Notes: generated from the letters alone by a model not told the origin. A DNA stretch of 33,766 nt from Oscillospiraceae bacterium (GCA_015063645.1 SVTS01000024.1:1-33766); one strand, 5' to 3'; shown: positions 1 through 7,165, numbered from the stretch's first letter. Translations and numbers: made by a program.

Positions 1-132
1 GCACAGCAGCTGACGGAGCGAAAAGCCAAAGCCAAGCAGGCCATCATCGGAGCCGTGATGCGCGCCAGCCGCGGCAGCGCCGATGCCGCCGCCGTTTCGG
101 CGGAAATCGACCGGCAGTGCGGCGGGAACTGA
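1..132 (+). CDS. gatB: C-terminal end of a probable aspartyl/glutamyl-tRNA amidotransferase subunit B (partial)
   Basis: The frame is open from base 1 to a TGA at 130-132, giving the last 43 residues of a protein whose start lies outside the window. The segment AIIGAVMRASRGSAD resembles the end of the GatB/YqeY helical domain, where a G-x-V/I-M-K-A-S/T-K-G-x-A-N/D pattern is usual. GatB works in the GatCAB complex that converts mis-acylated Glu-tRNA(Gln) or Asp-tRNA(Asn) to the correct amide. A strong hairpin follows directly, as expected at the end of an operon. YqeY itself, or another protein with this domain, is the main alternative. Only 43 residues are visible, so the assignment is moderate. 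Confidence 0.5.
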   Translation, partial: AQQLTERKAKAKQAIIGAVMRASRGSADAAAVSAEIDRQCGGN

Positions 133-150
133 TCTTTAATGATCTTTAAT
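131..150. repeat. Tandem 10-bp duplication
   Basis: GATCTTTAAT occurs twice in direct succession (131-140 and 141-150), starting on the last bases of the preceding stop codon and running up to the terminator stem. It looks like a small slippage duplication with no evident function. Confidence 0.7.
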
Positions 151-156
151 GAATTT

Positions 157-203
157 AAAACAGCCATTCAGACAGTATACGCTGTCCGAATGGCTGTTTT
201 TTC
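157..203. terminator. Bidirectional intrinsic terminator
   Basis: The arms AAAACAGCCATTC (157-169) and GAATGGCTGTTTT (188-200) pair fully. They continue through one mismatch into GACAG/CTGTC around a six-base loop. T-rich tracts follow on both strands, so it can end the upstream plus-strand gene and the convergent phosphoesterase gene whose stop codon is at 206. Confidence 0.85.
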
Positions 204-205
204 TA

Positions 206-724
206 TCAGTGCGGGGCGGCTTTGCCGTGCCCGGCGGAGATCGCACCGTTTACCACATGGATCACCCCGTAGGGGTTTCCGTATCCCCGCCCCACAGAAC
301 CGGGATTGAAGAGCAGGATCCGTCTGGCGGGACAGGCAGGATCGGGGGCATATTCGCTTGTCGGAATATGGGTGTGTCCGAAGAGGATCACGTCTGCCTG
401 GACCTCCGATGCCCGGTAAAGTACGCGGTCCATGCCCATTTTGACCCCGCGGGTGTGACCGTGGAGACAGAGAAATCGTTTTCCTCCGAAATCCAGCACA
501 CATTCCTCAGCGCAGTCTGCGCCGCGTGCGGCGAGCGCGAGGCGGGAATCACAGTTGCCGCTCAGAATACAGCGGGAGAGATGAGGATAATCGGCGAGTA
601 CATCCCATGCTTCAGCGGCGCCGTCGCCGAGAAAGACGACAGCTTCCGCGTCCCGATGTGCATCCAGCGCGGTGCGGAGCGGATGGGATGAGCCGTGGGA
701 ATCGGAGAAAACGAGAATTTTCAT
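206..724 (-). CDS. YfcE/MJ0936-family metallophosphoesterase
   Basis: This 172-residue protein has the calcineurin-like metallophosphoesterase motifs in order: SDSHG near residue 8, GDG near 33, GNCDS near 56, CLHGHTRG near 86 and FGHTHIP near 113. Family members are metal-dependent (usually Mn2+) cytoplasmic phosphodiesterases, and the physiological substrate is generally unknown. I chose the ATG at 724 because a GGAGG lies seven bases before it; the frame extends ten codons further upstream without a ribosome site. In many Firmicutes this gene sits beside rdgB and rph, but neither is visible here. It diverges from the small-gene cassette at 834. Family assignment is secure, substrate unknown. 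Confidence 0.9.
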   Translation of the reverse strand: MKILVFSDSHGSSHPLRTALDAHRDAEAVVFLGDGAAEAWDVLADYPHLSRCILSGNCDSRLALAARGADCAEECVLDFGGKRFLCLHGHTRGVKMGMDRVLYRASEVQADVILFGHTHIPTSEYAPDPACPARRILLFNPGSVGRGYGNPYGVIHVVNGAISAGHGKAAPH

Positions 725-746
725 GAGAACCTCCGGAAACTGTTGC

Positions 747-775
747 CCGGACACTTTCCAAACAGAAATGTCCGG
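747..775. promoter_or_regulatory. Inverted repeat between divergent genes
   Basis: CCGGACA (747-753) and TGTCCGG (769-775) are perfect complements 15 bases apart, in the gap between the phosphoesterase and the small-gene cassette. It could be an operator or an mRNA hairpin in the phosphoesterase leader. No convincing sigma-A promoter was found next to it; a TATACT at 805-810 is a possible -10 for the cassette but lacks a good -35. Confidence 0.35.
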
Positions 776-833
776 AATTTTGGGTCAGAAATGCCGTAAA
801 CGCATATACTGGAAACGAGAGGGGGGATGAGAG

Positions 834-1073
834 ATGAAACTGGATAGAAAGACGGTCGATATGCTGTCCCGCATGCCGGACGATAAGCTGTGGCATACGC
901 TCTGTTTTTTGGCGGCGGGATTGGGAATCGAGCTGCCGGAACGCCGCCGGAGCCGTATCCATTATGATGCGCTGCGGCATACGCTGTCCTGCATTACGGA
1001 TGCGGATATTGAGCGGATTTGCGAAATCTCAGACATATATCACACACATAAAAGGAGCGGGATGAGGCGATGA
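834..1073 (+). CDS. Hypothetical protein, first gene of a three-gene cassette
   Basis: This 79-residue protein is not recognised. It is rich in Arg and other charged residues, with one short hydrophobic stretch (TLCFLAAGLGIEL, near residues 22-34) and two His/Asp-rich segments. No signal peptide or Cys motif is visible. The start is preceded by a strong purine-rich GAGAGGGGGGATGAGAG. The stop overlaps the next start as ATGA at 1070-1073, so the two genes are translationally coupled. No function is assigned. Confidence 0.65.
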   Translation: MKLDRKTVDMLSRMPDDKLWHTLCFLAAGLGIELPERRRSRIHYDALRHTLSCITDADIERICEISDIYHTHKRSGMRR

Positions 1074-1498
1074 GTGATACGGAAAAGACCGATCTGGGCG
1101 GTGCTTTGAGCGGAATATCGGGGGAACAGCTGCAGGCGGCAGTGCAGAGCATTGCCGCGGATCCCGCATTCGGGAAACTGCTTGGAGAACTGCAGGGGAA
1201 AAGCGGAGACGCACCGGTACAGATACCGCCTGTCACGCCGGAGATGATGGCAAAACTGCCGCAGATGATGTCGGCGCTGGCGCCGCTTGTGAGCGGCGGT
1301 GATGGCGGTAAAAAATCCCTTGCCGTGCAGGACGCAGAGAAAGTAACCCTGCATGACGCGGAAAAAAGGAAGAAGCTTCTGGCGGCACTGAAGCCGTATC
1401 TCAGCGGCAGCCGACGGGATGCGGTGGACAGCATTGCCCGGATGACGGAACTGACGGATCTTCTGAGTACGCTGAAACCGCCCGGATCATCGGACTGA
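1070..1498 (+). CDS. Hypothetical protein, second gene of the cassette
   Basis: This 142-residue protein is not recognised. The first half is Gly/Ala/Pro-rich and contains TPEMMAKLPQMMSALAPLV, which looks amphipathic and helical. The second half has a basic segment, EKRKKLLAALKPYLSGSRRD, followed by a predicted helix ending TDLLSTLKPPG. There is no signal peptide or membrane segment, so it is probably cytoplasmic or peripheral. It overlaps the preceding gene by four bases and lies nine bases before the start of the third gene. Helical protein-protein interaction is plausible but unproven. Confidence 0.65.
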   Translation: MSDTEKTDLGGALSGISGEQLQAAVQSIAADPAFGKLLGELQGKSGDAPVQIPPVTPEMMAKLPQMMSALAPLVSGGDGGKKSLAVQDAEKVTLHDAEKRKKLLAALKPYLSGSRRDAVDSIARMTELTDLLSTLKPPGSSD

Positions 1499-1507
1499 GA
1501 GGTGCGT

Positions 1508-1915
1508 ATGTACAGCAGAAACCGAATCAGCGGCGGCGAGGAGCAGTACAGGAGCAATCTGCCGCCGGTCTACAGCGGCAGCCGCTTCCGAAGCAGCCGT
1601 CAGGAGGATATCCCCGCGACGGATACAAGGCGCAATCCGCCGCGTGCCGCACCGGAAAAGGAAAGAAAAACGGATCCGCTGCCGGCGGCGGAGAGCCGCA
1701 TTCCGGAGCTTCCGATGCCGGCAGAAGAGGAGAATCGCGGGAGTTTAGCGTCAGAACCGGAAACAGAACCTGCGGAAAAGGCGCCGGTGAGCTTATTCGG
1801 ATCGATCGGACAGGAGGAGGCGATCCTCATCGCACTGCTGCTTCTGCTCAGTGCCGAGCATGAGCGGTCGATGGATGTGATCATTATTCTACTGCTGCTC
1901 CTCGGCATAAAATAG
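1508..1915 (+). CDS. Hypothetical protein with low-complexity body and hydrophobic C-terminal tail
   Basis: This 135-residue protein starts with a Ser/Arg/Pro/Glu-rich, probably disordered region (about residues 1-90). It ends in two short hydrophobic runs, AILIALLLLLS and VIIILLLLLGIK, separated by the charged piece AEHERSMD. Each run is shorter than a normal membrane span, so the tail may be a hairpin, an amphiphilic self-assembly element or a membrane-surface anchor. I prefer the ATG at 1508, which has GAGAGG five bases upstream, over the GTG at 1502. The 3' end overlaps the convergent gene at 1889 by 27 bases. The family is not recognised. Confidence 0.65.
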   Translation: MYSRNRISGGEEQYRSNLPPVYSGSRFRSSRQEDIPATDTRRNPPRAAPEKERKTDPLPAAESRIPELPMPAEEENRGSLASEPETEPAEKAPVSLFGSIGQEEAILIALLLLLSAEHERSMDVIIILLLLLGIK

Positions 1916-2989
1916 CAAGCCGGCACAGCGTGCGTTGAGGGCGGCTTCCAGCAGGATGCGGTCCTCGTTTTCCGGGGATTTGAATTCAAAGCTGCTGCGG
2001 CAGAGAGGCAGGGTGAGCTGCAGTGTCAGTTTTCCGTCTGTGTCATCACCCAGAACCTGTATTTCATATCCGCTGTAGCCGATGATGTATTCTGCCAGCG
2101 TCCACAGATGCTGTCTGTGAGGCGCGGCGGGAGTAAGTGCGTGCAGATCCGCCGAGCAGCGGATAATCCGGCTCATGCGGCAGCACACGGTGGTGAGATA
2201 TACCGTACCCACATTGCCGCAGTGCTCGAAGTCGGCGGAGATTTACCGATTCTCGGAAATTCCGTCCATAGCGCAGATCAGTGCGGCAAGGAGCAGGAAA
2301 AAGCTGTCCGGCTCCAGCCGGGAGAACATTTCGTCCTGCGGCAGGGATGCAAACTCCACCCGGGAATCCACTGTGTACAGATGGGGCAGAACCTCGTCCC
2401 GGAAAATCTGCAGGATCTGATGCAGGCTGAAGAGCACGTCCGGTTCCTCTCCGTAATAGGAGGGATGCATGCATTTCAAAGCCAACGTGGCGGCGCTCAG
2501 CCGTCTGTCCATGGCAGGCGCATCCCGTGCGTCCAGGAAATCATGCCATCCGTAGGTACGGGACGGCGTATGCTGCCGCAGAAACTGACATGCGGGTGCC
2601 GTCCCGCGCATGGAACGGGTGACCGCATTCAGATATTCCCGGCGTCCCGGGAAAAGCGCCGCGTGGATCGCGGCGCTTTTCAGTGTGTAGACATATTCGG
2701 CATAGAGCAGTGTATACCCCGGCATTCCAGACAGGGAAAATACCGCGCTGTTCTGCGGCGCAGCCAGCGGATCATAGCAGGTGTCCGGAGAACGGGTGAG
2801 ACAGGCTTTGTGCCGGGCGGATTCCTCCGCCGGAAGAAGAAATGCGGCGGAAGTCCCGGGGGTGAGCCCCGCCTGCACGGCGGGCTGATTGGCGTGAAGA
2901 ATCGTCCAGTCTTCACTGAGAAGAAGAACCGGATACGGCCGCTCGTCAGTGATGAGCGGCGGATACAGCGTAGGGGAGAATTTCAGCAT
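1889..2989 (-). pseudogene. Degenerate sensor-kinase-like protein interrupted by an in-frame TAA
   Basis: Two open segments, 2246-2989 and 1889-2242, are in the same reading frame and separated only by a TAA at 2243-2245. Without it the product would be 366 residues. The N-terminal part (RPYPVLLLSEDWTILHANQPAVQAGL) resembles a PAS sensor domain. The part around the stop (SFFLLLAALICAMDGISEN, then later DGKLTLQLTLPL) resembles a decayed histidine-kinase ATPase domain, without a clear phospho-accepting His or the G boxes. The start at 2989 has GGAGAG five bases upstream. A second initiation at the GTG at 2212 is possible. The product may be a truncated 248-residue protein, a pseudogene, or the result of a sequencing error. 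It is the last gene of a minus-strand cluster. Confidence 0.6.
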
Positions 2990-3025
2990 AATTGCTCTCC
3001 GGTGCGTTGGTTGTTTACAGCGTTT

Positions 3026-3979
3026 TCAGCCGACAGATAGGACGGCGGGGATACCTGCATCACGCAGTTTCTGAATCTGCGCGGCGGCGGTAATGTCCGA
3101 TCCGCGGACAAGCACGCGCAGGGGATAATAGGCGATACTGCCGTAGAGGGTGTCTGCCCGTTCTGCGGCGAATGCGGCGCTTTCAGTTTCGCCCTCCGGT
3201 GCTTTGCCGAAATCCACCGCCAGAAAATCCACGCTCATAGCGAGTTTTTCCAGAAGCGGAGCAAGATCCGCTTCGGTGAATGCCGCATGCTCCACAGCAA
3301 ATCCCACAAGGAGACGCGGATGGAGATTTTTCAGAGCATCTGCCAGCGCGGCAGCAGCGGCAATACTCCGCTCATTCAGATCACCTGCGGTCAGGGTGGT
3401 GAACAGGATTTCATCAAATCCTTCCGCGGCAATTGCCCGGATGGATTCGCTTTCAGCGGATGTCCAGTCGGGAACGGATGATTCCATCTGCCAGACAGCA
3501 CATGTCTGCAGAGAAGCAGCATCCGCCGCTTTCAGCAGGGCTGCCAGCGTTTCATTGGGATACGGGGAAGTGACTGCGGCTGTTTTATCAGCAGCTTTGG
3601 GAGCAAAGCGCAGCCCCGCATCGTCATTGACGGCAAGGGAAATGCCGTTATACAGCTCCGCGGCGGCAGTACAGCTGTCCGGGATTGTTTCCGCTTTGGA
3701 AAGAACGGATGCCCCCGGCGCATAATAGATGCCGGGAATTTCCTTGCCGGGCGTGAATGCGCTGTACGTCTGCGCCGTTTTCCGATCAGGGATGTTCCCG
3801 TAAGAGACGGACGGAAGCGCCAGAAGCGGTGCCGCCTGTGCCAGACGGTCATGGAGAATATTGCCCAGCATAAGCACGGAAAGCAGAATCGCCGCGGCGA
3901 GTGCACAGAAAAACAGCACACGCAGAATCCGCTTGCGGGGACTGCTTCCCAGATACTGGGAGGAAGAACGTGATCTCAT
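3026..3979 (-). CDS. Membrane-anchored hypothetical protein, possibly a TIM-barrel glycosidase-like fold
   Basis: This 317-residue protein has a basic N-terminus and one membrane segment (about residues 19-40), then a large extracytoplasmic domain. Strand-helix alternation such as GFDEILFTTLTAGD, PRLLVGFAVEHAAFTEADL, VDFLAVDFGKAPEG and IPAVLSVG suggests a beta/alpha barrel like those of GH18 or DUF4015-type proteins. No catalytic motif can be pointed to with confidence. The start lies seven bases after the stop of the PpiC lipoprotein, with no strong ribosome site, so translational coupling is likely. The downstream sensor-like gene begins 36 bases beyond its stop. The location outside the membrane is well supported; the fold is a guess. 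Confidence 0.6.
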   Translation of the reverse strand: MRSRSSSQYLGSSPRKRILRVLFFCALAAAILLSVLMLGNILHDRLAQAAPLLALPSVSYGNIPDRKTAQTYSAFTPGKEIPGIYYAPGASVLSKAETIPDSCTAAAELYNGISLAVNDDAGLRFAPKAADKTAAVTSPYPNETLAALLKAADAASLQTCAVWQMESSVPDWTSAESESIRAIAAEGFDEILFTTLTAGDLNERSIAAAAALADALKNLHPRLLVGFAVEHAAFTEADLAPLLEKLAMSVDFLAVDFGKAPEGETESAAFAAERADTLYGSIAYYPLRVLVRGSDITAAAQIQKLRDAGIPAVLSVG

Positions 3980-3986
3980 AAAAACA

Positions 3987-4991
3987 TCAGTCCATCGTCA
4001 GCAGAGTATAGGAAGCCAGTTCTTCCCGCTCCGTGACCTTCATGGATGCGGCTTTCGCCTCCAGCGCAAGACCGAACTGGGCATCTCTGTAGTCCGCGCA
4101 GAGATCCTCGAAGTTTTTCTCCAGGAATGCCTTATCCTTTTCACAGCGGTACAGAACGCTGTAGCCGGCGGAGGTTTCAATCACGTCGCTGATTTGCCCG
4201 TTTTTCAGAGCAAAGGCGGCATCTTCAAATGCCTTGTACCAGACACCGCGGCAGATGTAGTACCCGTCGGTGTTGTTGAACATGAACAGATCCTCGCCGT
4301 ATTCTTTCACCAGCTTATCAAAATCCTCGCCGGCGGCGGCACGTTTGCGGGCTTCTTCCGCTTTGCGGCGGTTGTCTTCCTTGTTTTCTCCCTCATCGTT
4401 GGAAATGAGAATCTGCTTGACGCGGATGAAATCGTCGCCGTAAATCTTTTCACGGAGGATTTTTTCGTCCGTTTCCAGATCGCCGGCATCCATCATGGCG
4501 AAATACAGCTCTTCCTGCATGATGCTCATCTGGGTAAAGAACGTATAGACCTGGTGGGTCATGTGATTCTTTTTCAGATCGGCGGCGTAACTCTTTTCAT
4601 CTTCATACTGGGCGACGATTCCGTCCATGGTGGATTCGGTCAGCTCCACGATAGCACTGTCGTCCCGTTCAATGCCGTACTGTTTGCAGAGAGAGAGGAT
4701 TGCATACTGATTTTTCAGGGAAGAATAGCTGTCTGCATAGACGGATGCCTTTTCGTCGGCAGCACGCTGTTCTGTCCAGTAATTTTCGTTGCCCACCGCG
4801 CGGGTGTCCATATAATTGCGCACAAAATAGCGCATCTGCTCATAGGGAACTTCGTATTCGTCAATGGAAATCACCGCGGTTTTCTCTTCCTTGGTGCTGT
4901 CAGGAATGCCGGAGCAGGCGGCAAGGGAGAGGAGCATCACGGCGGCACACAGCACGGATGCGGCGCGCATGAGAGGAGATTTTATTTTCAT
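3987..4991 (-). CDS. PpiC/PrsA-like peptidyl-prolyl isomerase lipoprotein
   Basis: This 334-residue protein begins with a lipoprotein signal peptide ending LSLAAC (Cys 26 would be lipidated). An N-terminal helical SurA/PrsA-like region follows, then a parvulin-type PPIase segment (about residues 188-290). That segment contains VKQILIS, LVKEYGED, FEDAAFALKNGQISDVIETSAGYSVL and a charged hinge. Proteins of this type help secreted proteins fold on the outer face of the membrane. The usual His of the parvulin HIL motif is Gln here (KQIL), so isomerase activity may be weak and chaperoning may dominate. The start is preceded by GTGAGG. The promoter at 5043-5076 is unusual and suggests phosphate or other two-component control. 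Confidence 0.8.
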   Translation of the reverse strand: MKIKSPLMRAASVLCAAVMLLSLAACSGIPDSTKEEKTAVISIDEYEVPYEQMRYFVRNYMDTRAVGNENYWTEQRAADEKASVYADSYSSLKNQYAILSLCKQYGIERDDSAIVELTESTMDGIVAQYEDEKSYAADLKKNHMTHQVYTFFTQMSIMQEELYFAMMDAGDLETDEKILREKIYGDDFIRVKQILISNDEGENKEDNRRKAEEARKRAAAGEDFDKLVKEYGEDLFMFNNTDGYYICRGVWYKAFEDAAFALKNGQISDVIETSAGYSVLYRCEKDKAFLEKNFEDLCADYRDAQFGLALEAKAASMKVTEREELASYTLLTMD

Positions 4992-5011
4992 AGTAACCTC
5001 ACATAATTATT

Positions 5012-5032
5012 TGTGCCGGCATAGCCGGCACA
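5012..5032. promoter_or_regulatory. Perfect stem-loop in the leader of the PpiC lipoprotein gene
   Basis: TGTGCCGGC (5012-5020) and GCCGGCACA (5024-5032) pair perfectly around a three-base ATA loop. It lies between the predicted promoter and the ribosome site of the minus-strand lipoprotein gene. No long T tract follows, so an mRNA-stability or regulatory hairpin is more likely than a full terminator. Confidence 0.5.
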
Positions 5033-5042
5033 CGTTTATTTT

Positions 5043-5076
5043 ATTATACCAATCTGAAATGACAGCGTTGTGACAG
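5043..5076 (-). promoter_or_regulatory. Promoter with Pho-box-like direct repeat
   Basis: On the minus strand an extended -10 (TGG then TATAAT, 5043-5048 plus upstream bases) is preceded, exactly ten bases earlier, by CTGTCAC-AACG-CTGTCAT (5059-5076). This is two 7-bp direct repeats with an 11-bp period in the position of the -35 box. The layout matches that of PhoB-type boxes, where an OmpR-family regulator replaces the -35 contact. There is no good sigma-A -35 here. It would drive the PpiC lipoprotein gene at 4991 and the genes after it. Confidence 0.5.
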
Positions 5077-5102
5077 CGCTGTGAATATACGGTAAACTGC
5101 CT

Positions 5103-6044
5103 TCAGCGTTCACTGAGACCCATATCGCCCATGAGTTTTTTGTTGAACTCTTCAGCGGTATTGTAGCCCATGCGTTTCTGACGGTTGTTCATGGCGGCGA
5201 TTTCAATGATGATTGCCAGGTTGCGTCCCGGCTTTACGGGGATAGTGGTGGAGGGAATCTGAATGCCCATGATATCCATGTATTCGGATTCCAGACCGAG
5301 ACGGTCGTACATCTTACCCTGTACCCAGGTTTCCAGATTGATGATCATATCCACCTTTTCGGTGTCCTTGACGGCACCCATACCGAAGAGACGGCGGACA
5401 TCCACGATGCCGATACCGCGCAGTTCGATGTAGTGGCGGATGATTTCAGGGGCTGAGCCGACGATGGTCTTGGCGGATACACGGCGCAGTTCCACCGCGT
5501 CGTCAGCTACGAGACGGTGACCGCGCTTGATCAGCTCGATGGCGGTTTCGCTCTTGCCGACGCCGGAGTCGCCGAGAATCAGGATACCTTCGCCGTAAAC
5601 CTCAACAAGCACGCCGTGGCGGGTGATGCAGGGTGCCAGCTTGACATTGAGGAATGCCAGAAGGGCGGCGGTGAAAGAGCTGGTTGCTTCGGATGTGTGC
5701 AGCACGGGCACTTCAAAATACTCCGCCAGTTCCAGAAACTGTTCGGTGGGAATACTGCCGTGGGTGAAGATGACAGCCACGGGATGATGGGAGAGGAACG
5801 CAGTGAGGCATTCGCTCAGTGCGGTTCCGGACAGGCTCTGCATATAAGAAAATTCAGCATTGCCGATGATCTGGATTCTCTCCGGCTCAAAGTGTTCGAA
5901 AAATCCGGCGAGGGGCAGTCCGGGGCGTCCCACGTCCGCCATATGCACCATGATTTCCCCCGCTTCTCTGGGAAGATAATCGGTTTCCATTTTCAGCTCA
6001 CCTATCAGCGCCTGCAGATCAATGGAACGGCTCATCTCAATCAT
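5103..6044 (-). CDS. hprK: HPr kinase/phosphorylase
   Basis: This 313-residue enzyme phosphorylates HPr on the regulatory Ser (Ser46) and dephosphorylates it, feeding carbon catabolite control through CcpA. The N-terminal DRTGG-like domain is followed by the catalytic domain with His143, the Walker A loop GDSGVGKS (158-165) and the family signature ELRGIGIVDVRRLFG (207-221). A C-terminal HPr-binding stretch IPVKPGRN follows. Length is typical of Firmicutes. I kept the ATG at 6044 because GAGGATTCT precedes it; an ATG three codons later is possible. It has its own consensus promoter. No clear terminator follows, so transcription may read into the PpiC lipoprotein cluster. Confidence 0.95.
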   Translation of the reverse strand: MIEMSRSIDLQALIGELKMETDYLPREAGEIMVHMADVGRPGLPLAGFFEHFEPERIQIIGNAEFSYMQSLSGTALSECLTAFLSHHPVAVIFTHGSIPTEQFLELAEYFEVPVLHTSEATSSFTAALLAFLNVKLAPCITRHGVLVEVYGEGILILGDSGVGKSETAIELIKRGHRLVADDAVELRRVSAKTIVGSAPEIIRHYIELRGIGIVDVRRLFGMGAVKDTEKVDMIINLETWVQGKMYDRLGLESEYMDIMGIQIPSTTIPVKPGRNLAIIIEIAAMNNRQKRMGYNTAEEFNKKLMGDMGLSER

Positions 6045-6104
6045 AGAATCCTCACAGTCAGCCGGAAATCCGGCGGGATAAATTCATAATATTACTTATT
6101 ATAC

Positions 6105-6133
6105 AGTATAACATAAGCGGCGGAACTTTGCAA
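6105..6133 (-). promoter_or_regulatory. Sigma-A promoter of hprK
   Basis: On the minus strand TTGCAA (6128-6133) and TATACT (6105-6110) are separated by exactly 17 bases. The leader to the hprK ATG is about 55 bases. The -35 box overlaps the left outer arm of the palindrome shared with the folT promoter. Confidence 0.8.
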
Positions 6134-6204
6134 GAGGTGCGGACAATTTTCCCCTTTGTCCGCGGATGTCAAAACTGAGGAAAATTTCTCTGCTCCTCTT
6201 GCAA
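6128..6204. promoter_or_regulatory. Nested inverted repeats between the divergent hprK and folT promoters
   Basis: The outer arms TTGCAAGAGG (6128-6137) and CCTCTTGCAA (6195-6204) are perfect complements, and each contains the -35 hexamer of one of the two divergent promoters. The inner arms GCGGACAA (6139-6146) and TTGTCCGC (6156-6163) form a second perfect palindrome. This layout could bind a regulator controlling both genes, or simply reflect shared -35 sequences extended by chance. Confidence 0.55.
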
Positions 6205-6227
6205 TCGGGGCGGAGAAGTGATACAAT
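6199..6227 (+). promoter_or_regulatory. Sigma-A promoter of the folT riboswitch transcript
   Basis: TTGCAA (6199-6204) and TACAAT (6222-6227) are separated by 17 bases. The predicted start near 6234 places the riboswitch aptamer at the very 5' end of the RNA, as is usual for this class. Confidence 0.8.
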
Positions 6228-6235
6228 ATAACAGA

Positions 6236-6347
6236 ACAGAGTAGGCATGCGCGCGTCAAGTGCCGGCAGGACGGGGAGTTGTCTGCCGGACGAATGAAGA
6301 TTCTGCTTTGCAAAATCTTCAGCGGTGCGTCTGCCGCATCCCACTGT
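6236..6347 (+). ncRNA. Tetrahydrofolate (THF) riboswitch
   Basis: The leader contains the conserved pieces of the class I THF aptamer in the right order: GAGTAG near the 5' side, GCGTCAAGTG, a P3 arm CCGGC/GCCGG carrying GGGGAGTTGTC, then ACGAA. A P4 hairpin with arms GAAGAT/ATCTTC, GCGGTG, and finally TGCCGCATCCCACTGT follow. ACAG (6236-6239) and CTGT (6344-6347) close P1, and GGCA/TGCC belong to P2. The class is known in front of folT and folate biosynthesis genes in Clostridia and Lactobacillales and lowers expression when reduced folates are plentiful. No terminator is visible downstream. A CCTC at 6364-6367 could mask the GGAGG before folT, so translational control is likely. Confidence 0.9.
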
Positions 6348-6412
6348 AGTACGGGAGACGGATCCTCTCATGTGCAGTCGGAAATTTTCTCACATCTGTT
6401 TATGGAGGTTCT

Positions 6413-7165
6413 ATGGCAAGGACAAACAACAAATATGTCCGTGATCTGACCGTTTTCCCGCATCCGTTTTCCCTTGGCTACTGGAAAATGGCGGCACGGG
6501 AGCTGACCGATCTGCGTACGCTGATTTTTGCGGCGCTGATCATCGCGATCCGTGTGGCGCTCAAGCAGGTTTTCATTCCTGTAGGCGAAAGCCTGAGCAT
6601 TTACATCGGATTCATTTTTACCGCTGTGGGCGGTTCCGTTTACGGACCCGTTATGGCACTGATTGTAGGAACGATTACGGATCTTCTCGGCTTCGTTGTA
6701 GCGCCGACCGGTCCGTTCAATCCGATGTTCACTCTGGTGGAAGTTCTGTCCACCTTCCTGTACGCGCTTGTGCTTTACCGGCAGAAGATCACTTTCTCCC
6801 GGATTCTTCTTTCAAAACTGTCGGTGAACGTACTGGCAAATATGCTTCTCCAGTCCTGGGTGATGTCCACTCTGTACGGAAAAGCATTCTATGTGTACGT
6901 TGTTCCGCGTATTATCAAGAACATCGTGATGCTTCCCTTTGAGGTTATTATCCTCTCGGTTCTCTTCGGTGCACTGATCGTTCCGATGATCCGGCTTCGC
7001 ATGTACAATTCCACGCAGAATGCGCTGGTTCTGAGAACATCCTCGTACATAATCCTGGGCATTGTGGCGGTGGTTCTGCTGGTGCTTGCCATTGTCGTGG
7101 CAATGGATTACAACACATACAAGGATGCGTTCAAGGCATTCATGGATTCGCTGTTCGGCAAATAA
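6413..7165 (+). CDS. folT: Folate ECF transporter S component
   Basis: This 250-residue integral membrane protein has about six to seven hydrophobic helices. It contains features of the small-molecule-binding S components of energy-coupling factor transporters: a Gly-rich GFIFTAVGGSVYGPVMALIVG region, and the folate-type PTGPFNPMFTLVEVLSTFLYALVLY segment. The near C-terminal part has PRIIKNIVMLPFEVIIL. With the shared EcfAA'T module (not in this window) it would import folates. The THF riboswitch directly upstream fixes the substrate more firmly than the protein alone. GGAGG lies five bases before the ATG. The C-terminus carries an extra hydrophobic helix (about 210-232) that many FolT proteins lack. 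A lipoprotein gene follows 21 bases later. Confidence 0.88.
   Translation: MARTNNKYVRDLTVFPHPFSLGYWKMAARELTDLRTLIFAALIIAIRVALKQVFIPVGESLSIYIGFIFTAVGGSVYGPVMALIVGTITDLLGFVVAPTGPFNPMFTLVEVLSTFLYALVLYRQKITFSRILLSKLSVNVLANMLLQSWVMSTLYGKAFYVYVVPRIIKNIVMLPFEVIILSVLFGALIVPMIRLRMYNSTQNALVLRTSSYIILGIVAVVLLVLAIVVAMDYNTYKDAFKAFMDSLFGK

Noticed and set aside
3861-5006. 381-codon plus-strand frame
   Set aside because: It is antisense to the PpiC lipoprotein gene, whose lipobox and parvulin motifs are clear.
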